A stretch of DNA of 64,000 bases from Gaeumannomyces sp. JS-464 (taxonomy: Eukaryota > Ascomycota > Sordariomycetes > Magnaporthales > Magnaporthaceae): the NCBI GenBank assembly GCA_002197995.1, contig NGZR01000005.1, forward strand, positions 4,898,001-4,962,000, read 5' to 3'. How positions within the stretch are numbered: the first letter of the stretch is position 1; every line of letters starts with the position of its first letter. Position numbers and translations under genes: made by a program. This document shows positions 9,835 through 21,590 of the stretch, one piece after another. The notes under the pieces are model-generated. The model was not told the origin of the DNA. It worked only from the letters and a program-made list of their open reading frames with translations, and made no database searches.

Positions 9835-11640
9835 TGGGAGCTGTTGGAAGTCTGGCTCCTGTTGGTGCATACAAGGGCAAGCGACTGCCCCTGGCGGCAA
9901 AGGTTTGAAGGCTGCCACCGCGCCAGCACAGATACCCCGAGCCAGATCGCACTGCCTTGCCGTGGGTTGATGATCATTAATCTTCTCTCGGCCGAATAGC
10001 CACCGCTACCTGATCCGCCTTCTTACCGGCAAGGTACTCTCCTTGCTCGGTGTCATGGGCTGGACACCGCATGCGTGGCACCTTGGCGGGCGACCCCCAG
10101 CCTATCTACAACCTGTCCGTCACCGCCTCCCGCCCACGCGCGCTGCCCCTCATACTTTGTACGCCGTGTTACCTGCATGATTATGAAGCGGCTCAGGGTC
10201 TGATGAGGCCCGACGCGTCTTCGGCCACTCACTGCATGACGGGCCCTGGTGGCTTGACGCCCGGGGCGCACGTCTTCTGACATGCGGGATGACAGGGTCA
10301 GCGAAGACCGTCGTCATTTTGAGCCGCCATCCCTCTGCCCGTCAAGTCTCACCTCCCCAAGACCTGCTCGCTCAGGTCAGGAGGGCAAAAAAAAAAAGCC
10401 TCGATGTCGCTCGATCAGCTGGCTCTGAGGTTGTGTGGTGCAAAAAACTTACGTCTCGTTCCCTCCTGCTGTGGCCCGCTCGTTCCAACCTCCGCTTCCC
10501 GCCCGACTCCTCCCCTCCCCTTCTCCGAACCTTGTGTGTGCCTAACGGTGATCCACGGTGCACAAAGGACCTGAGGAACACCACTATCTCGCGCACAATC
10601 ATCTTTGTTTCCTATCCCTGCGAACTACGCAGGAATAATAGCTACCTCGTATTAGTATGCGGACACCCATATGAGTCGTGAACTGCTCAGCTAGCCCGGC
10701 TTCCACGCTCCCGTGGATTTCACTGGGCTAAGCCGCCAACAGACAGGAAAAGAGCCCGCCCCGCACTCCCTGTTTTGAGATCACGGTCCCAGGAATTCAT
10801 GCAGCCAGGTTAGATTCCACAGCTTCGGGCAACTCGTCCGGTTGGGTGCCAGGGCGGTCACGTCCGTCCGGTAGAGGTCGACAGTCCGACGCCGCCGCGT
10901 CGAGGCGGCCAAGTCCAGCGTCTTGGCCGTATAACGTTCGACTCTGGCTGTTGGTGAAGAAAAGACACCGCACCCGATGTCGATCATATGTCTTCCTCGC
11001 ACGAAGCGGAGGAGCATCTGCTTTTACGAGTTTCTCGTCCCATGCCCACCAGGCTGGGCTGGGGGTACCGTATCTGCGAGTTGTCTTGTCGAGCAGAGAG
11101 TCGGAATGGCGCGATCCGGCTGGCGACACAGGACCACGGAGAGCCTCTCACGGCTGTCAGAGCTAGACAGCCTCATAACGCGGTCAGCAAATAGCTGCTT
11201 TCTTAACAGCTGCCGGCACTTGCGGTGCGTCAGATCCCGGGTCGTCCAGCCTACCGAGAGATCTGCACAGCCCAGATATGCGGGCTGCGTAGCCCGTGGA
11301 CCAGTCAAGGGCCGACGCCTGAGCAAGATACCTTGAACGTCTGAGGAAGAAGGAGCTGGCGACCCATTCCGCCACCGTGCTACTCGAGGTCGCCTGATCC
11401 TGAAGGCGGCTCTAACCACCAGTGGTCGGAAAGAGGCGCCAAAACACACAGGTATCTACAAGCCATGTGTAGCCTCGGTGCCTGCACTGGGCACGCGGGC
11501 GTATTGTGAGGCTTCAACGGATGGTCAGAGTTGGACAGCGGGCTGCCGTGCTCCGTGGATGTTGTCCTGTCACAGACTTGGCCCTCCAGGTGGGCGGCCT
11601 TCGCACACAGGTCGCATCATGGGTGCCCAATCTCGGCCTT

Positions 11641-11697
11641 TCCACGTGGAATAAAATGCGACTTGCCGGTGTGCATTTTCCTAAAGAGATATATAGC
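11641..11697. promoter_or_regulatory. CACGTG palindrome and TATA-like element
   Basis: TCCACGTGGA at 11641-11650 is a bHLH-type E-box palindrome, and GATATATAGC at 11688-11697 is TATA-like. They lie about 280 and 235 bp before the ATG of the following RS-rich gene. Assignment as its promoter is inferred from position. Confidence 0.35.
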
Positions 11698-11928
11698 TCG
11701 ATTTTTGGTTGTCGAAAATGCTGCCAGCCTCATCCCCACACAAGTTTCACAGTTGATTGTCTATATCAGAGGCTCTATCTCTCCATTTCGCCGACTAACC
11801 TGCACCACTTCGTTCATCCCAAGGGATACCGCCAAAGATATATTGCAAAAAACGAATCGGCCTTTGTCCCAGGACCTCGGCTACACCGGCAGACACACGC
11901 ATTGTCATCAAGATCGACGTTCAACACA

Positions 11929-13042
11929 ATGCCTCACCATGAGCAGCAAAGCAGGAGGGTGGTGGTCTGCGAAGACTGCATCCGATGCGGCAGCTCCCAT
12001 CGTCGCGGGCAGCCCTCTCAGCTGCACGCTTCCTCCACACGGAGAGAGCAGCAGCAGCGGCAGTACCGTGACGATCAACAAAGGCGTCATCAGACTCGGA
12101 GCCAAGACAGCGGCCGGGGGAGCCTCGTTGGATTGATTGGCGGCCTCTTCAAGGCGGCCGTCGGAACCGTGTTCGGCCACGAGAGTATCAGCCGCTCGAG
12201 CCGCAGGAGCAGAAGCAGGAGCAGGACGGCCTCACCTTCTGTAAGCGATACTCCACTCTGCACAATGATATTTCCTTGGTCCTGTCAGTCCGGTAGACAC
12301 GAATTGAAAGTTCCGGCTAACAGAAGACCGAAAGTATTACCACACACGACGGCGAGACGGGCCTGATTATGCGAGACATCACCGTCGAGCCCCTGAGCAG
12401 TACGACGGGCGCAGTCACCACCGTCATGGCCATCAAGATTCCAGAGAGGATGGAAGACGGGCCGCGGCCGAACAGCGCCGACCCGAAGAAAGGCGGTGTC
12501 GGAGCAGGTCCGAAGAAAGAAGGTCCGAACTACGGGAGTTGCGTCGACGAGAGCACCTGTTGCTGGAGCTTTTGGGCCCGAGGACGTCATATAGGCCTCG
12601 CTTCAGCCGCGATGCCAGGCAGCCGGCGCTGAGCAGGGGTGAGGCCCATCGAGACTCCTACGGAAGGTCCTCCAGGGCCCACCCGCACCAAGGCCACTTG
12701 CATGGCAGTCGGGCCAGGAGGCCAAGGTCGCCTTCACCGCGACGGCCACAGCTCACGGAACCGGTCTACAGCCGCCGAAGCACGCAGGCCATAGTGCAAC
12801 GAAGATCACCGTCGCCGAGGCAGCCGTCGCCGAGACGGCCGTCACCGGGACGGCTGCTGCCGGCAGCGCCCACGGTATCCCAACCTGTTTTTGTTGACCG
12901 TAGAGTGTCTGTCGTCGACGTCCCCGATGACCCAGAAGAAACCGCCCAGGACTTCACGAGCTCGACTCAGCGTGTGAATAAGCATGTGCATTTTGATCCG
13001 GAGGTCATGGGACAAATCCCGGGCGAAGGGGCGTCAAAATAA
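11929..13042 (+). CDS. Arg/Ser/Pro-rich protein of unknown function
   Basis: Two exons are proposed, 11929-12240 and 12335-13042, giving 339 residues. The donor is GTAAGC at 12241; a CTAAC branch site at about 12317 sits 13 nt before the AAG acceptor at 12334, and this junction keeps the RS-rich frame open to the stop. The protein has an N-terminal block with four cysteines/histidines (VCEDCIRCGSSH), a Gly-rich hydrophobic patch (LVGLIGGLFKAAVGTVFG), an RS-dipeptide block, and a C-terminal repeat of the type RSPSPRQPSPRRPSPGR. It ends with a short conserved-looking KHVHFDPEV segment. RS/RP composition is typical of disordered, phosphorylated, RNA-linked or nuclear proteins. I do not recognise a specific family, and the exact acceptor is uncertain. 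Confidence 0.6.
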
Positions 13043-13711
13043 AGACTGGACGGACATGTGGGTTCTGGTATGGGAGCAAAGATGTTTTATGATAATGACT
13101 TTGATGCCTTTGACGACTTTGCGTAAGCTCCTTGTATTGAGTTAGGGGACTATTTCACCTGGAAATGACGAGAATCATTTGGGAGGCTATAGATCTCGGC
13201 TACCTAGATCGGCTCATTCACAATGTTGTCAGCTCCATTCTGAAAGAGGTTCCAAGAAAACACAGCGTAAGGCTGAGTTGAGCCAAAGGAAGGACCTGTG
13301 TGTTGAGGTCGTCTCGAAATGGATCACACGAGTCAAACCGGACCCCTGAACCTGGTCCTCTGTATGCGGACAGCTGCTGAAAATGATTCGGCCTGAGTCA
13401 CTCGGGACGCCTGGGCGAGCAGTGCTCCCTTATCGATAAAGGCATTGACAGGCGCGTCATCCCGCCTCATCCCCCGCTGCCTACGACGTGACCACCAAGA
13501 CAAAGAGGCGACAGCCCATCTATCCGTGGAAGAGAGCATTATACTTGGTTTATAAGTATGATGGCCTGCCTCCTCTTAAATAGCCTCACGCTCAGATCAA
13601 AGCAAGCCTGACTGCGATCCTGAGATACAGCAGTGTCCACACGGTTGCCGTCCTCGCGACACAATCGCCCCTCCCTGTCTTTTCCTCCTCAACGCCCCCA
13701 CAGTCGCAAAC
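13043..13711. other. Intergenic spacer with promoter of the Vms1 gene
   Basis: About 670 bp with no gene visible. The last 100 bp before the next ATG are C/T-rich, as in fungal 5' leaders. Confidence 0.4.
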
Positions 13712-15709
13712 ATGTCAGCCACCGCAGCACCAGCCAAGAAACAAAACGACCCTCTCCATCGCCCGCTCTACCTCTACGACCTGCCCGGAGAGGTGCTGGA
13801 ATCTCTGACCTTCAAGTCGGCTACAGAAGATGCCGCAGTCCCGGACACAGATGCCACCACCACCCCCAAGACGGAGTCGCGATCACAGTCGCCCGATGTC
13901 GTCGGATCTCAGTCATGTTCGCTATGCACCATGTCCTTTGCCACGGTCGAGGACCAGCGCAGTCACCTGAGGTCAGATTGGCACCACTACAACCTCAAAC
14001 TAAAGCTGCGCGGCCAGCATGCCGTCTCTGAACCCGAGTTCGAGAAGCTCGTCGCCGACCTTGACGAGAGCCTCTCGGGATCCGACGACTCCGAGTCCGA
14101 CGACGAATCAGGCGACGATCCAGCGCGCTCTACGGCCGGCTCTAAGGACTCGACGCTCGTTGCGCTCCTCAAAAAGCAAGCTACGCTGGCAGACAAAATG
14201 GGAAGCAATAGGGGCACGGGCGATGACGAACAAGATGGGCCGAGGAGGCAACGAGGTGCAGGCAACCCGCCTCTTATCTGGCTCGGCTCGCCCCTCCTGC
14301 CTGAGAACACCTTCTTCGGAGTCTACAGGGCGCTGTTCACCAACGAGGAGCTAGCGAAAGAGGGCAGTGCATTTATCGACAACATCAGGAAGCGCCAGCT
14401 GGAACCGATAGCCATGCCAAAAACCCCTAAGGAAGGCGCTGCCGTGCCCGCCACACACACAGGCTCACACGTGTTCCTCTGCATGATCGGCGGTGGGCAC
14501 TTCGCGGCTATGGTAGTGTCGCTGGCGCCCAAGAAATCCAAGTCGTCGAGTCCGCTCAACCGCGAGGCGACGATCCTGGCGCACAAGACCTTCCACCGCT
14601 ACACGACGCGCCGCAAGCAGGGCGGCTCGCAGTCGGCCAACGACAACGCAAAGGGCACCGCCCATTCTGCAGGCTCGTCGCTCCGCAGGTACAATGAGCA
14701 GGCCCTCGTTGAGGACGTGCGCTCCCTCCTGGCTGGCTGGAAGGGCCTGCTAGACACGGCGGACCTGCTGTTCGTCCGCGCGACGGGCACCACCAACCGC
14801 CGTACCCTGTTCGGCCCTTACGACGGCCAGGTTCTCAGGCCCGATGACAAGCGTCTCAGGGGCTTTCCCTTCAGCACGCGTCGCGCCACTCGAGACGAGC
14901 TGATGCGGTCGTTTGTCGAGCTAACGAGACTGAAGGTTCGCGAGATTATGCCCGAGGCGGCCGCCCCTCCTGAACAGGCCCAGCCGGCAGCAGCGGCTCC
15001 ACAGCCCGCGAAGCCCAAGCTAAGCGAAGAGGAAGAGACGGCACAGCTACACACAGCCCAGATCCAAGCTTTGATACGGCGATCCAAACTCCCTGCGCTC
15101 CTCTCCTACCTCAAGACCAACTCGCTGTCCCCAGACTTCCGCTTCCAGCCCGAGGGGACGCAGCAGAACCGGCACGCGCCGACGCCTCTGCACCTCGCGG
15201 CGGCACAGGGGGCCGCCGTCGTCGTGTCGGGCCTGCTCTGCTCGGCCGGTGCCGACCCGACGGTGCGCAGCGGTGCCGACCACGCCCGGACGCCGTTCGA
15301 GCTGGCCGCCGACAGGTCCACCCGAGACGCCTTCCGCGTCGCGCGCGCAGAGCTGGGCGAGGACAAGTGGGACTGGGGTGACGGCGACAAGGGCGCTCGT
15401 GTGCCAGCGCCCATGACGGCGGCCGAGGCTGCGCGGCGGACCGAGAGGGAGAAGCAGGAGGCGGAGGCCAAGGAGGCGGAGAGAAGGCGGGCTGAGGAGG
15501 AGAGGTTGAGAAAGGAAGGGCCAAATGTGTCGGCGACGTCGCGCGGCGGGAAGGGCAGGGCGGATGCGGCGGAGAACAAGACGGCACAGGAGAAGAGGGA
15601 GGAGGAGATGAGGGGCATGACGCCGGAGCAGCGGATGAGGATCGAGAGGGAGCGGAGGGCGAGGGCGGCGGAGGAGAGGTTACGGAAGATGCAGGCGCCG
15701 CGTGGGTAG
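13712..15709 (+). CDS. VMS1: Vms1/ANKZF1 peptidyl-tRNA hydrolase
   Basis: Homologue of yeast Vms1 and human ANKZF1, which release stalled nascent chains from tRNA on 60S subunits during ribosome quality control and bind Cdc48. Intronless, 665 residues. Order of parts: an N-terminal C2H2-type finger (CSLCTMSF...RSHLRSDWHHYN, about residues 70-95), and the VLRF1 release-factor-like domain (about 195-415). That domain includes GSHVFLCMIGGGHFAAMVV and the catalytic-loop motif RKQGGSQ, whose Gln is about residue 307. Ankyrin-type repeats follow near 495-550 (TPLHLAAAQGAA). A highly charged C-terminal helix (AERRRAEEERLRK, then RERRARAAEERLRKM) resembles the Cdc48/p97-binding VIM segment. The required Gln is present, so the enzyme should be active. 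One of the cleanest gene models in the window. Confidence 0.95.
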   Translation: MSATAAPAKKQNDPLHRPLYLYDLPGEVLESLTFKSATEDAAVPDTDATTTPKTESRSQSPDVVGSQSCSLCTMSFATVEDQRSHLRSDWHHYNLKLKLRGQHAVSEPEFEKLVADLDESLSGSDDSESDDESGDDPARSTAGSKDSTLVALLKKQATLADKMGSNRGTGDDEQDGPRRQRGAGNPPLIWLGSPLLPENTFFGVYRALFTNEELAKEGSAFIDNIRKRQLEPIAMPKTPKEGAAVPATHTGSHVFLCMIGGGHFAAMVVSLAPKKSKSSSPLNREATILAHKTFHRYTTRRKQGGSQSANDNAKGTAHSAGSSLRRYNEQALVEDVRSLLAGWKGLLDTADLLFVRATGTTNRRTLFGPYDGQVLRPDDKRLRGFPFSTRRATRDELMRSFVELTRLKVREIMPEAAAPPEQAQPAAAAPQPAKPKLSEEEETAQLHTAQIQALIRRSKLPALLSYLKTNSLSPDFRFQPEGTQQNRHAPTPLHLAAAQGAAVVVSGLLCSAGADPTVRSGADHARTPFELAADRSTRDAFRVARAELGEDKWDWGDGDKGARVPAPMTAAEAARRTEREKQEAEAKEAERRRAEEERLRKEGPNVSATSRGGKGRADAAENKTAQEKREEEMRGMTPEQRMRIERERRARAAEERLRKMQAPRG

Positions 15710-16210
15710 TTTGTAGCAGACTTATAATTCGGTCCCTATCTCGAACTATTTGTTATCTTAATAATACACAACTCGGCTGGATATTCTGTGAAGATATTCT
15801 TCTATGAAGATATTCTATTCATTCACCCCCTCGGCAATCCACCCCGCATTCTTCTTGACAATAAATAAATCAGTCCCCTATAATCTTTTAATATGATTAT
15901 TATGGTCACAGCCCTTCAACATAACTTGTAGTCTAGATGATGTTGGTGATAGATACCTCTAACACACTAAAAATGCCTATCCTCTCGGGCAGGCTATTCA
16001 CGCCTTTTAACCCACCTGTATATCTCGAATTATTTCCTTGACATGATATTCCCAACACTCTTTACTGTCTTGGCCATAGTAACACCTCGATCTTCCCGAA
16101 CATGGCATTTTAGTAATTCCCGAACCAGCGGAAAACGTTTTCCGAGATTCATCTGACAATATGACCCGTCTCGGATTTGTGTCTTGATAATACCCCAAGC
16201 CAGCCAAAAG
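15710..16210. other. AT-rich island, possible decayed element
   Basis: Sequence directly downstream of VMS1 changes from GC-rich to visibly AT-rich (for example near 15720-15960), with repeated GAAGATATTCT units around 15790-15820 and a 16-bp palindrome at 16129-16144. A 66-codon open frame on the minus strand (16007-16207) shows no motif I can assign. The composition would fit an old transposon altered by repeat-induced point mutation, but no terminal repeats or transposase were identified. Confidence 0.35.
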
Positions 16211-19200
16211 TCGTTTCTGGCGCTATTCTGACCATATAGCCATACTTCGCACTCGATCTGTTACACGCACCAACACGCCAGCTCCTGAAACGAATTCACG
16301 CTGCTCGACAGCTAAGCCTTCGCCAAGAGCTCGTTTCACACAGCACGCGCTATATCATCCGACCACCCTGCTTTCCAAAGCCAAACAGCAGACCCGCACG
16401 CGACGCAACCATCGTGATCCCTCGCCCACAGACCACCTGGGGCCGGGAGAGGGTCATTAATTGGAGACGTGGACTGTCTGTCTCGCACTCGCTGCCTCGC
16501 TACTCTCTGGGGCGATGCTACTATGGCAGGACACCCTAAAAAAAAATTATGGAAGCGCGCGGGATTTTACAGACGGCCAACGCTCCAGAAGCCTCGGCCA
16601 TGTGAAACGTCGGAGTCACGCCTGCGGGCACTTCTCCATCCCGCTCATTAGGCGCCCGTGGTTGAGAGGCGGGGCCGGCCTCACACTCACAGGAGGGGAA
16701 GGCCGGGCACGAAATAACGTGAAGGGGGAGGGGAAGGTTGTTTTACTCATGCAGCAGCGAGGTGACATTCTCGGGTGAGCTGTGTTGGAGGATCTGATGT
16801 AGGCAATGCGGATCGCAAACTCGGGGGCATATATAGAATATCTCCTGGCAATAGGATCATCCGGGAGCAGATAGTGTTATCTCGTCGCCGAGGGCTTGAG
16901 TGATCCCGAGTCGCGTTATGTTGTGCGGCCGGCCAAGTTGGTAGATGTTGGTCTGCATTGAAAAGCACGGGTGCGCGAAAAAAGGGGGAGCGAGGCTGAG
17001 CCTAGAACGCGCTGTCATGCACAGAGAGAATCGCCACCTGTCGTCCAGTGTTTATTTGCGTTTGGCGGTCGGTCAACAGGTTCATCCTGCCCATACCCGC
17101 CAATTTTCTTCATCCGAAGTTTGGCATTGACGGCGCCTGGAGGACAAGAGTGTTGACCATGCATCTACCTGGCTTCGTCGTAATGGCTCACCAGAGATCC
17201 CACGCGCGGAGGGAGCCTGCAGGTGGGAAAAAGCTCGGGAATTTCCGAACCATTCTGGCCCCGAGAGTCTGATAGAAATAGACTTGGTTGTTCCCTGGAC
17301 GATCGCCGGTCGATACGGGCAAGTCGCTGTTTCGGGCCCAGCGTCAGAGCGAGCAGCCCAACAGCCTCCCCAACCGCGCGGCGGGGAAGGCGGTCAACGA
17401 TTCCCCGAGAGCAGACCTCTGCACAGCTGGACCCGTGGAGGACCGTCTCCCGGCGATCCTTCTTACTTGCTTCTCTGCTACCGAGCTGGCGGATGCGAAG
17501 CTGACATGGTCCGAGTGATGGGCAGGCCTCCCGCGCTGCGCCGTCCCCTATAATAGCCCACCGAGGCGTTTGTTATGCCGGCGGGGCCATTGGGGCCGCT
17601 GAGCCACGGGGGGCCAAGCCAAGACGGAGCTTTCCCAGTCAGCGGTTCATGCGGCGTCGATCTGTTTATTTGGGCGGTTCTGTTTCCTGCCAAGGCGGCC
17701 TCCTTCCAGGGCTTGCTCGGATCCCAACTGGGGGAGCTAGGGCCTAGGGGATGGGGCATTGACAAGACCAGATTCTGCGCGCAACCCCTTTCGATTTGGG
17801 GTTGAAAAAGAAAGATGCTTCTCTGGTGCCTGGTTCCTGCCCAGCCTTGCCAACCGCCGTCTTGACCAAGGAACAAGAAGCTACCGAGGGAGCTTTGACA
17901 CAGCGCACAGGCGATGGGAAATTGGAAGTGGCGGAAGGCATCCGCCAGACGCTGCCAGATGGGCCGTTCAACCGGCCATCCGTCGATGGCAGTGCTCACA
18001 GTGGTCCCACAAGAGGCGAGACCACAGACGACGACGACGTTGGGGAAAGAAGCCCAGACCAGCCGAGCCAGAGTTCAACCGGCGCCATCGCTAACGGCCC
18101 CATTCTGGTCGAGTCAGGAAAAAAAAAGCTTGACATCCGGTCCGATTGTGATGTGGAAAAGACCCTGGGTGCAAAGGGGCGATGGAAGGCGAGCCCGAGC
18201 TGACATGGCTCCCCTGCCAGAACATGAGGTGACCCTGCTGCGGGCCCGAGCTCGCGAAACTCCCCCTTCCGCTTTGGGGAAAGTTCCTGTGACGATGGCC
18301 AGCAGCCTTTCGCCGAGCAGGCCCAAAGGCCGAAACGGGCTCCACTTGTTCGTCTGCCTCTCCAGAGCGGCCAATCGGGTTGAGTTCGTTGTTGAAACAA
18401 ATGAGCCTGGCGAAAAAGGAAGTTGGAAAATGGCACCTGACGACAGGCGCCAAATTTTGCATGCGCGCGCTTGTATGCCACCGTTGCTGTCCAGGCTATC
18501 TATCGATGCATTGTTCCCGCCGAGTCTCCACGATGCAAGCCACAGGCCCGGTAACGGGCGGTAAGAGACGGCAAGCACAGAGCTTGCATACACACCGCCG
18601 CCTCACAGACACGGATATTAAAGCCTATAGCGGCAAGGCCGCGCACGAGGTTCAGGGAGAAGCGAAAGGGGAAGAAAAAGGTACAAAATGATAACTAGGC
18701 CCCTGCTTGCCTAAGAGCCCACGGACCCTTTTCCAGCAAATTACCCAGGCGATAGCATGGCATTCTGCCACGCACACGTTCACCATCGAAAAAGCGCTCA
18801 GGCCTCGCGCCATCGAGCGCCAAATCGGGCTTGCAGGCTGTGGGGGGGCTCTCGCCCAGGCGCACGCATCGGGCTAGCCTGCACCGTCCGGGTGGGTGGA
18901 GCGGGATGGTGCGCACGCAATGAGTGTGAGTGCGTGCGTGCGTGCTGCGGTGGCCCACGGCAAATCGGCGGGTCATCGGACAGGCCAGCACTGCTAGGGA
19001 CAGGCTCTCAAGATGTCTTCAAATGTCGCTTGCGATCGACCCCTCTCTCTTCCTCTCGGATGCCATGTGCCCGCAGATACGCGATGCCCAGGCTCTCTCG
19101 TCGGCCCCGTCGGTATCGACGCAAAGGAGCTGTAGGTTTGTTGGACGGACACGACGATCCTCTCCAGGATATTGGATGGCATGGCTGTTTACAGATCTCG

Positions 19201-21590
19201 CAGATGCATCCTGCGTGCCTGCCCAGGCCGAATCTCGGATTACGACACTGCGTTTACACTTCTTGCCACGCCTGGACCCAGACTCTTTTTCGCTGCTTTC
19301 TAGACCCTGGGCTTTACCAGGCCTCCTCGCCTCTGCTGCCCCTTGTCACCACAGACGAACGCCTGTCGAGCGCCACCACTGGCTGTCAGCGACTCGCGAG
19401 CCTGGAGGAGTTTGTCGCCCGTAGCACCACAATCACATCATTGGGCCCCATGCGCCGTCGGGTTTGGGTCGAGCCCTGCCATCCCGATGGCTGCTGAGCG
19501 TGTTCCTGCATTAGCGCGGATCGGGGTGGCTGAGCACTCTGTCCAGTACCTGAATGGGGACCCACCTGCCACCCACCATCACAACAGCGAGTGACTTCGA
19601 CCCCTTTGCACGTTTCAGGTTCCTCGTGTTGCCAGTTATTTGAGCGGACTGGGCGAAGCGATCTATTTTCTGGCTGTTGGATGGTGATGGCAAAAGGGTT
19701 GTGGCTGTTTCACCTTACCGAAGAAAACAATGTCGTGTGCTTTTTCTGTGCTTTCTTTCTTTCTTTCCCTGATTTTGCTGTGTTGGGCCAGGGTCTCGAG
19801 GGTCGAATCCACCTGCGGGTAGTTCATAGCCGCGGATACGAACAGAAAGACTGGATGTTGCTGGACAATTGGCAGAGGGGCTCCGCACCATCCGCAGAAT
19901 AATAAGCGGGATTGTGGCTCGCTAAAATTATGAAATGCCACTGAGTGCATGCAACGTTGAGCGCTGCGGGCGCTGGAGGCGCCGCATGGCAGCGGTAACC
20001 TGGGTGCTGCCGCCCGGGCAACATTCCTAACCGATGTACAAGGGACAGACAAAGTCGGCTTTGTCGGCATCGGTGTTTTTGTGCGCTGTGTGCTATTATT
20101 CGCGTGCCAATCTCGCATGGCCCCTCTAAAAAGAGATCAAAGAGCATTACGTCGACGGCGCAGACATCCCGCACCGCCGCACGTCAAATTGGCCCTGAGC
20201 TGTCTTTGGTCCGCAGGAGTCAAAGAGGCTGCACGATTTCCTTGCTTCCCGGCCCGGCGAGGTGCTTCAGCAGAGTGGCATCCGAGAGTATACGAGAAGC
20301 TTCCCCTGAGGCGTTTGCGGCGCTGTTTCGAGTCGTACGGCTTTGCAGCTGCCCGTAACTGTCCTCGCAGATGGCCATGACTGGGCCTTGAGCGTGCCGC
20401 GCCTGTGGCTGGGCCGTTAACTCGAAGAGAAGCGAAAAGGAAAAACGGCTGAACCCCTGGAATACTGCACCCACCTGAGGTCTGCATCGATCCAGTGTGG
20501 GTGGGGCTCTCTATGGGGCAGGGCCCCTTGTGAGCGTAAAGGGAAGAAAAGAAAAGAGGAGACAAAATAAGAGGTCAGAGCCGCGCGCTCCACTCCGATC
20601 GTCGCCCCCCGGCTTTGACCATGACTGGCCTGCCAATAGCGCTGCTGAAGCGCTTGAGGCCGCTGACCGTTCGATAGGTCCTAGTCCTCTGGCGCTGGGG
20701 CGCTGGCCCAGCGATTCGCGCCGCATCTCGACACCCCTCTCCTCGCCCATTTGCGTGCAAGAGGCCAACCAGCAGCCCGAAGCGGCGTTGATAGCGGCGG
20801 CGAATCAAAAGGCTGCAAGAAAATGATGCTTGCATGTGCCAGCTGGGCCGCCGCCCAAATTTGACAGCCGAAGGCGGCGACCTGAGCCCGCGCCATGGGG
20901 GAATGGACGTCGCCGCACGCGCGCGTCGGGAGGATCTGCCGCTCCTCTTCCACCAGGCCAAGCCAGGACGGACAGCTTCCCGCGGCGTGGGCAGAGAAGA
21001 GCACGACGCGGCCGACGCGGCCCAGAGATGGAAATCAGTCGACAGTTCCTGGCTGCGGTCACTCGCTCGCGCCTCTTTGGGAACCAAATGCTGCGTGGGG
21101 ATGCAAAAAAGGGACTGGACAAGGGTGTCGTGGACAAGGGGACAAAGAGGCCCGCCCGCTGGCCCCTCCACCCCCTTGTCCTTTGGCCCTTGTCCTTGGA
21201 CGTCCACCGCCAGCCGGGCCACTCTGCCCGGGGTTCTTTCTCCCTGCTGGAGGAACGGGCACTTACACCAGGAGCGTCTTTGTATATAGCCGTCTGGCCT
21301 CCTCGTCCAACTGCTCTCCTTCTGCCTTCTTCTCTCCTCATGCTCTTTAGCAACCCCTGGACTCTTTTCCTTTTACCATTTTCCTTTTTCCTCATCCATT
21401 CTATCACCAATTCACTTCTTGAGTAAAGTCATTCGCTTTCTTTGCTCCCACCTTCGTTATCAGCAAGACTGGTTTTACCACACCCACTTTCGCTATCGAC
21501 CTAGCAACACTTCGCTCACCAGCGTCATCTTTCCGTCTTCAACTGTTCCAACACTCAAACAAATCAAACAATCAAACCAACACCGTCATC
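16211..21590. other. Gene-poor region of about 5.4 kb
   Basis: Many short open frames occur on both strands, but none combines a recognisable domain, splice signals and consistent composition. The final 300 bp form the promoter of the cell-wall gene. Nothing else is assignable. Confidence 0.45.
21281..21420 (+). promoter_or_regulatory. TATA-like box and CT-rich leader of the CFEM gene
   Basis: TGTATATAGC lies at 21281-21290 and is followed by a long CT-rich tract to about 21420. This is a common layout for strongly expressed genes in filamentous fungi. It sits about 300 bp upstream of the ATG. Confidence 0.4.

Larger units (their letters stand above)
8753..11928. other. Intergenic region of about 3.2 kb
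   Basis: No gene is supported here. Short open frames in several phases lack conserved motifs and splice structure. The region contains a decayed tRNA-like segment near 9713-9834 and promoter elements close to the following gene. Confidence 0.45.

Noticed and set aside
16007..16207. 66-codon minus-strand frame as a transposase fragment
   Set aside because: The reading (VILSDESRKTFSAG) only loosely recalls DDE-type sequence; no second catalytic motif or terminal inverted repeat was found.
17796..18564. Overlapping open frames of 135-216 codons
   Set aside because: Several frames are open at once on both strands, with no motif, intron signal or consistent composition.
18757..19497. 246-codon plus-strand frame
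   Set aside because: Cys/Arg/His-rich random-looking sequence without recognisable domain or promoter structure.
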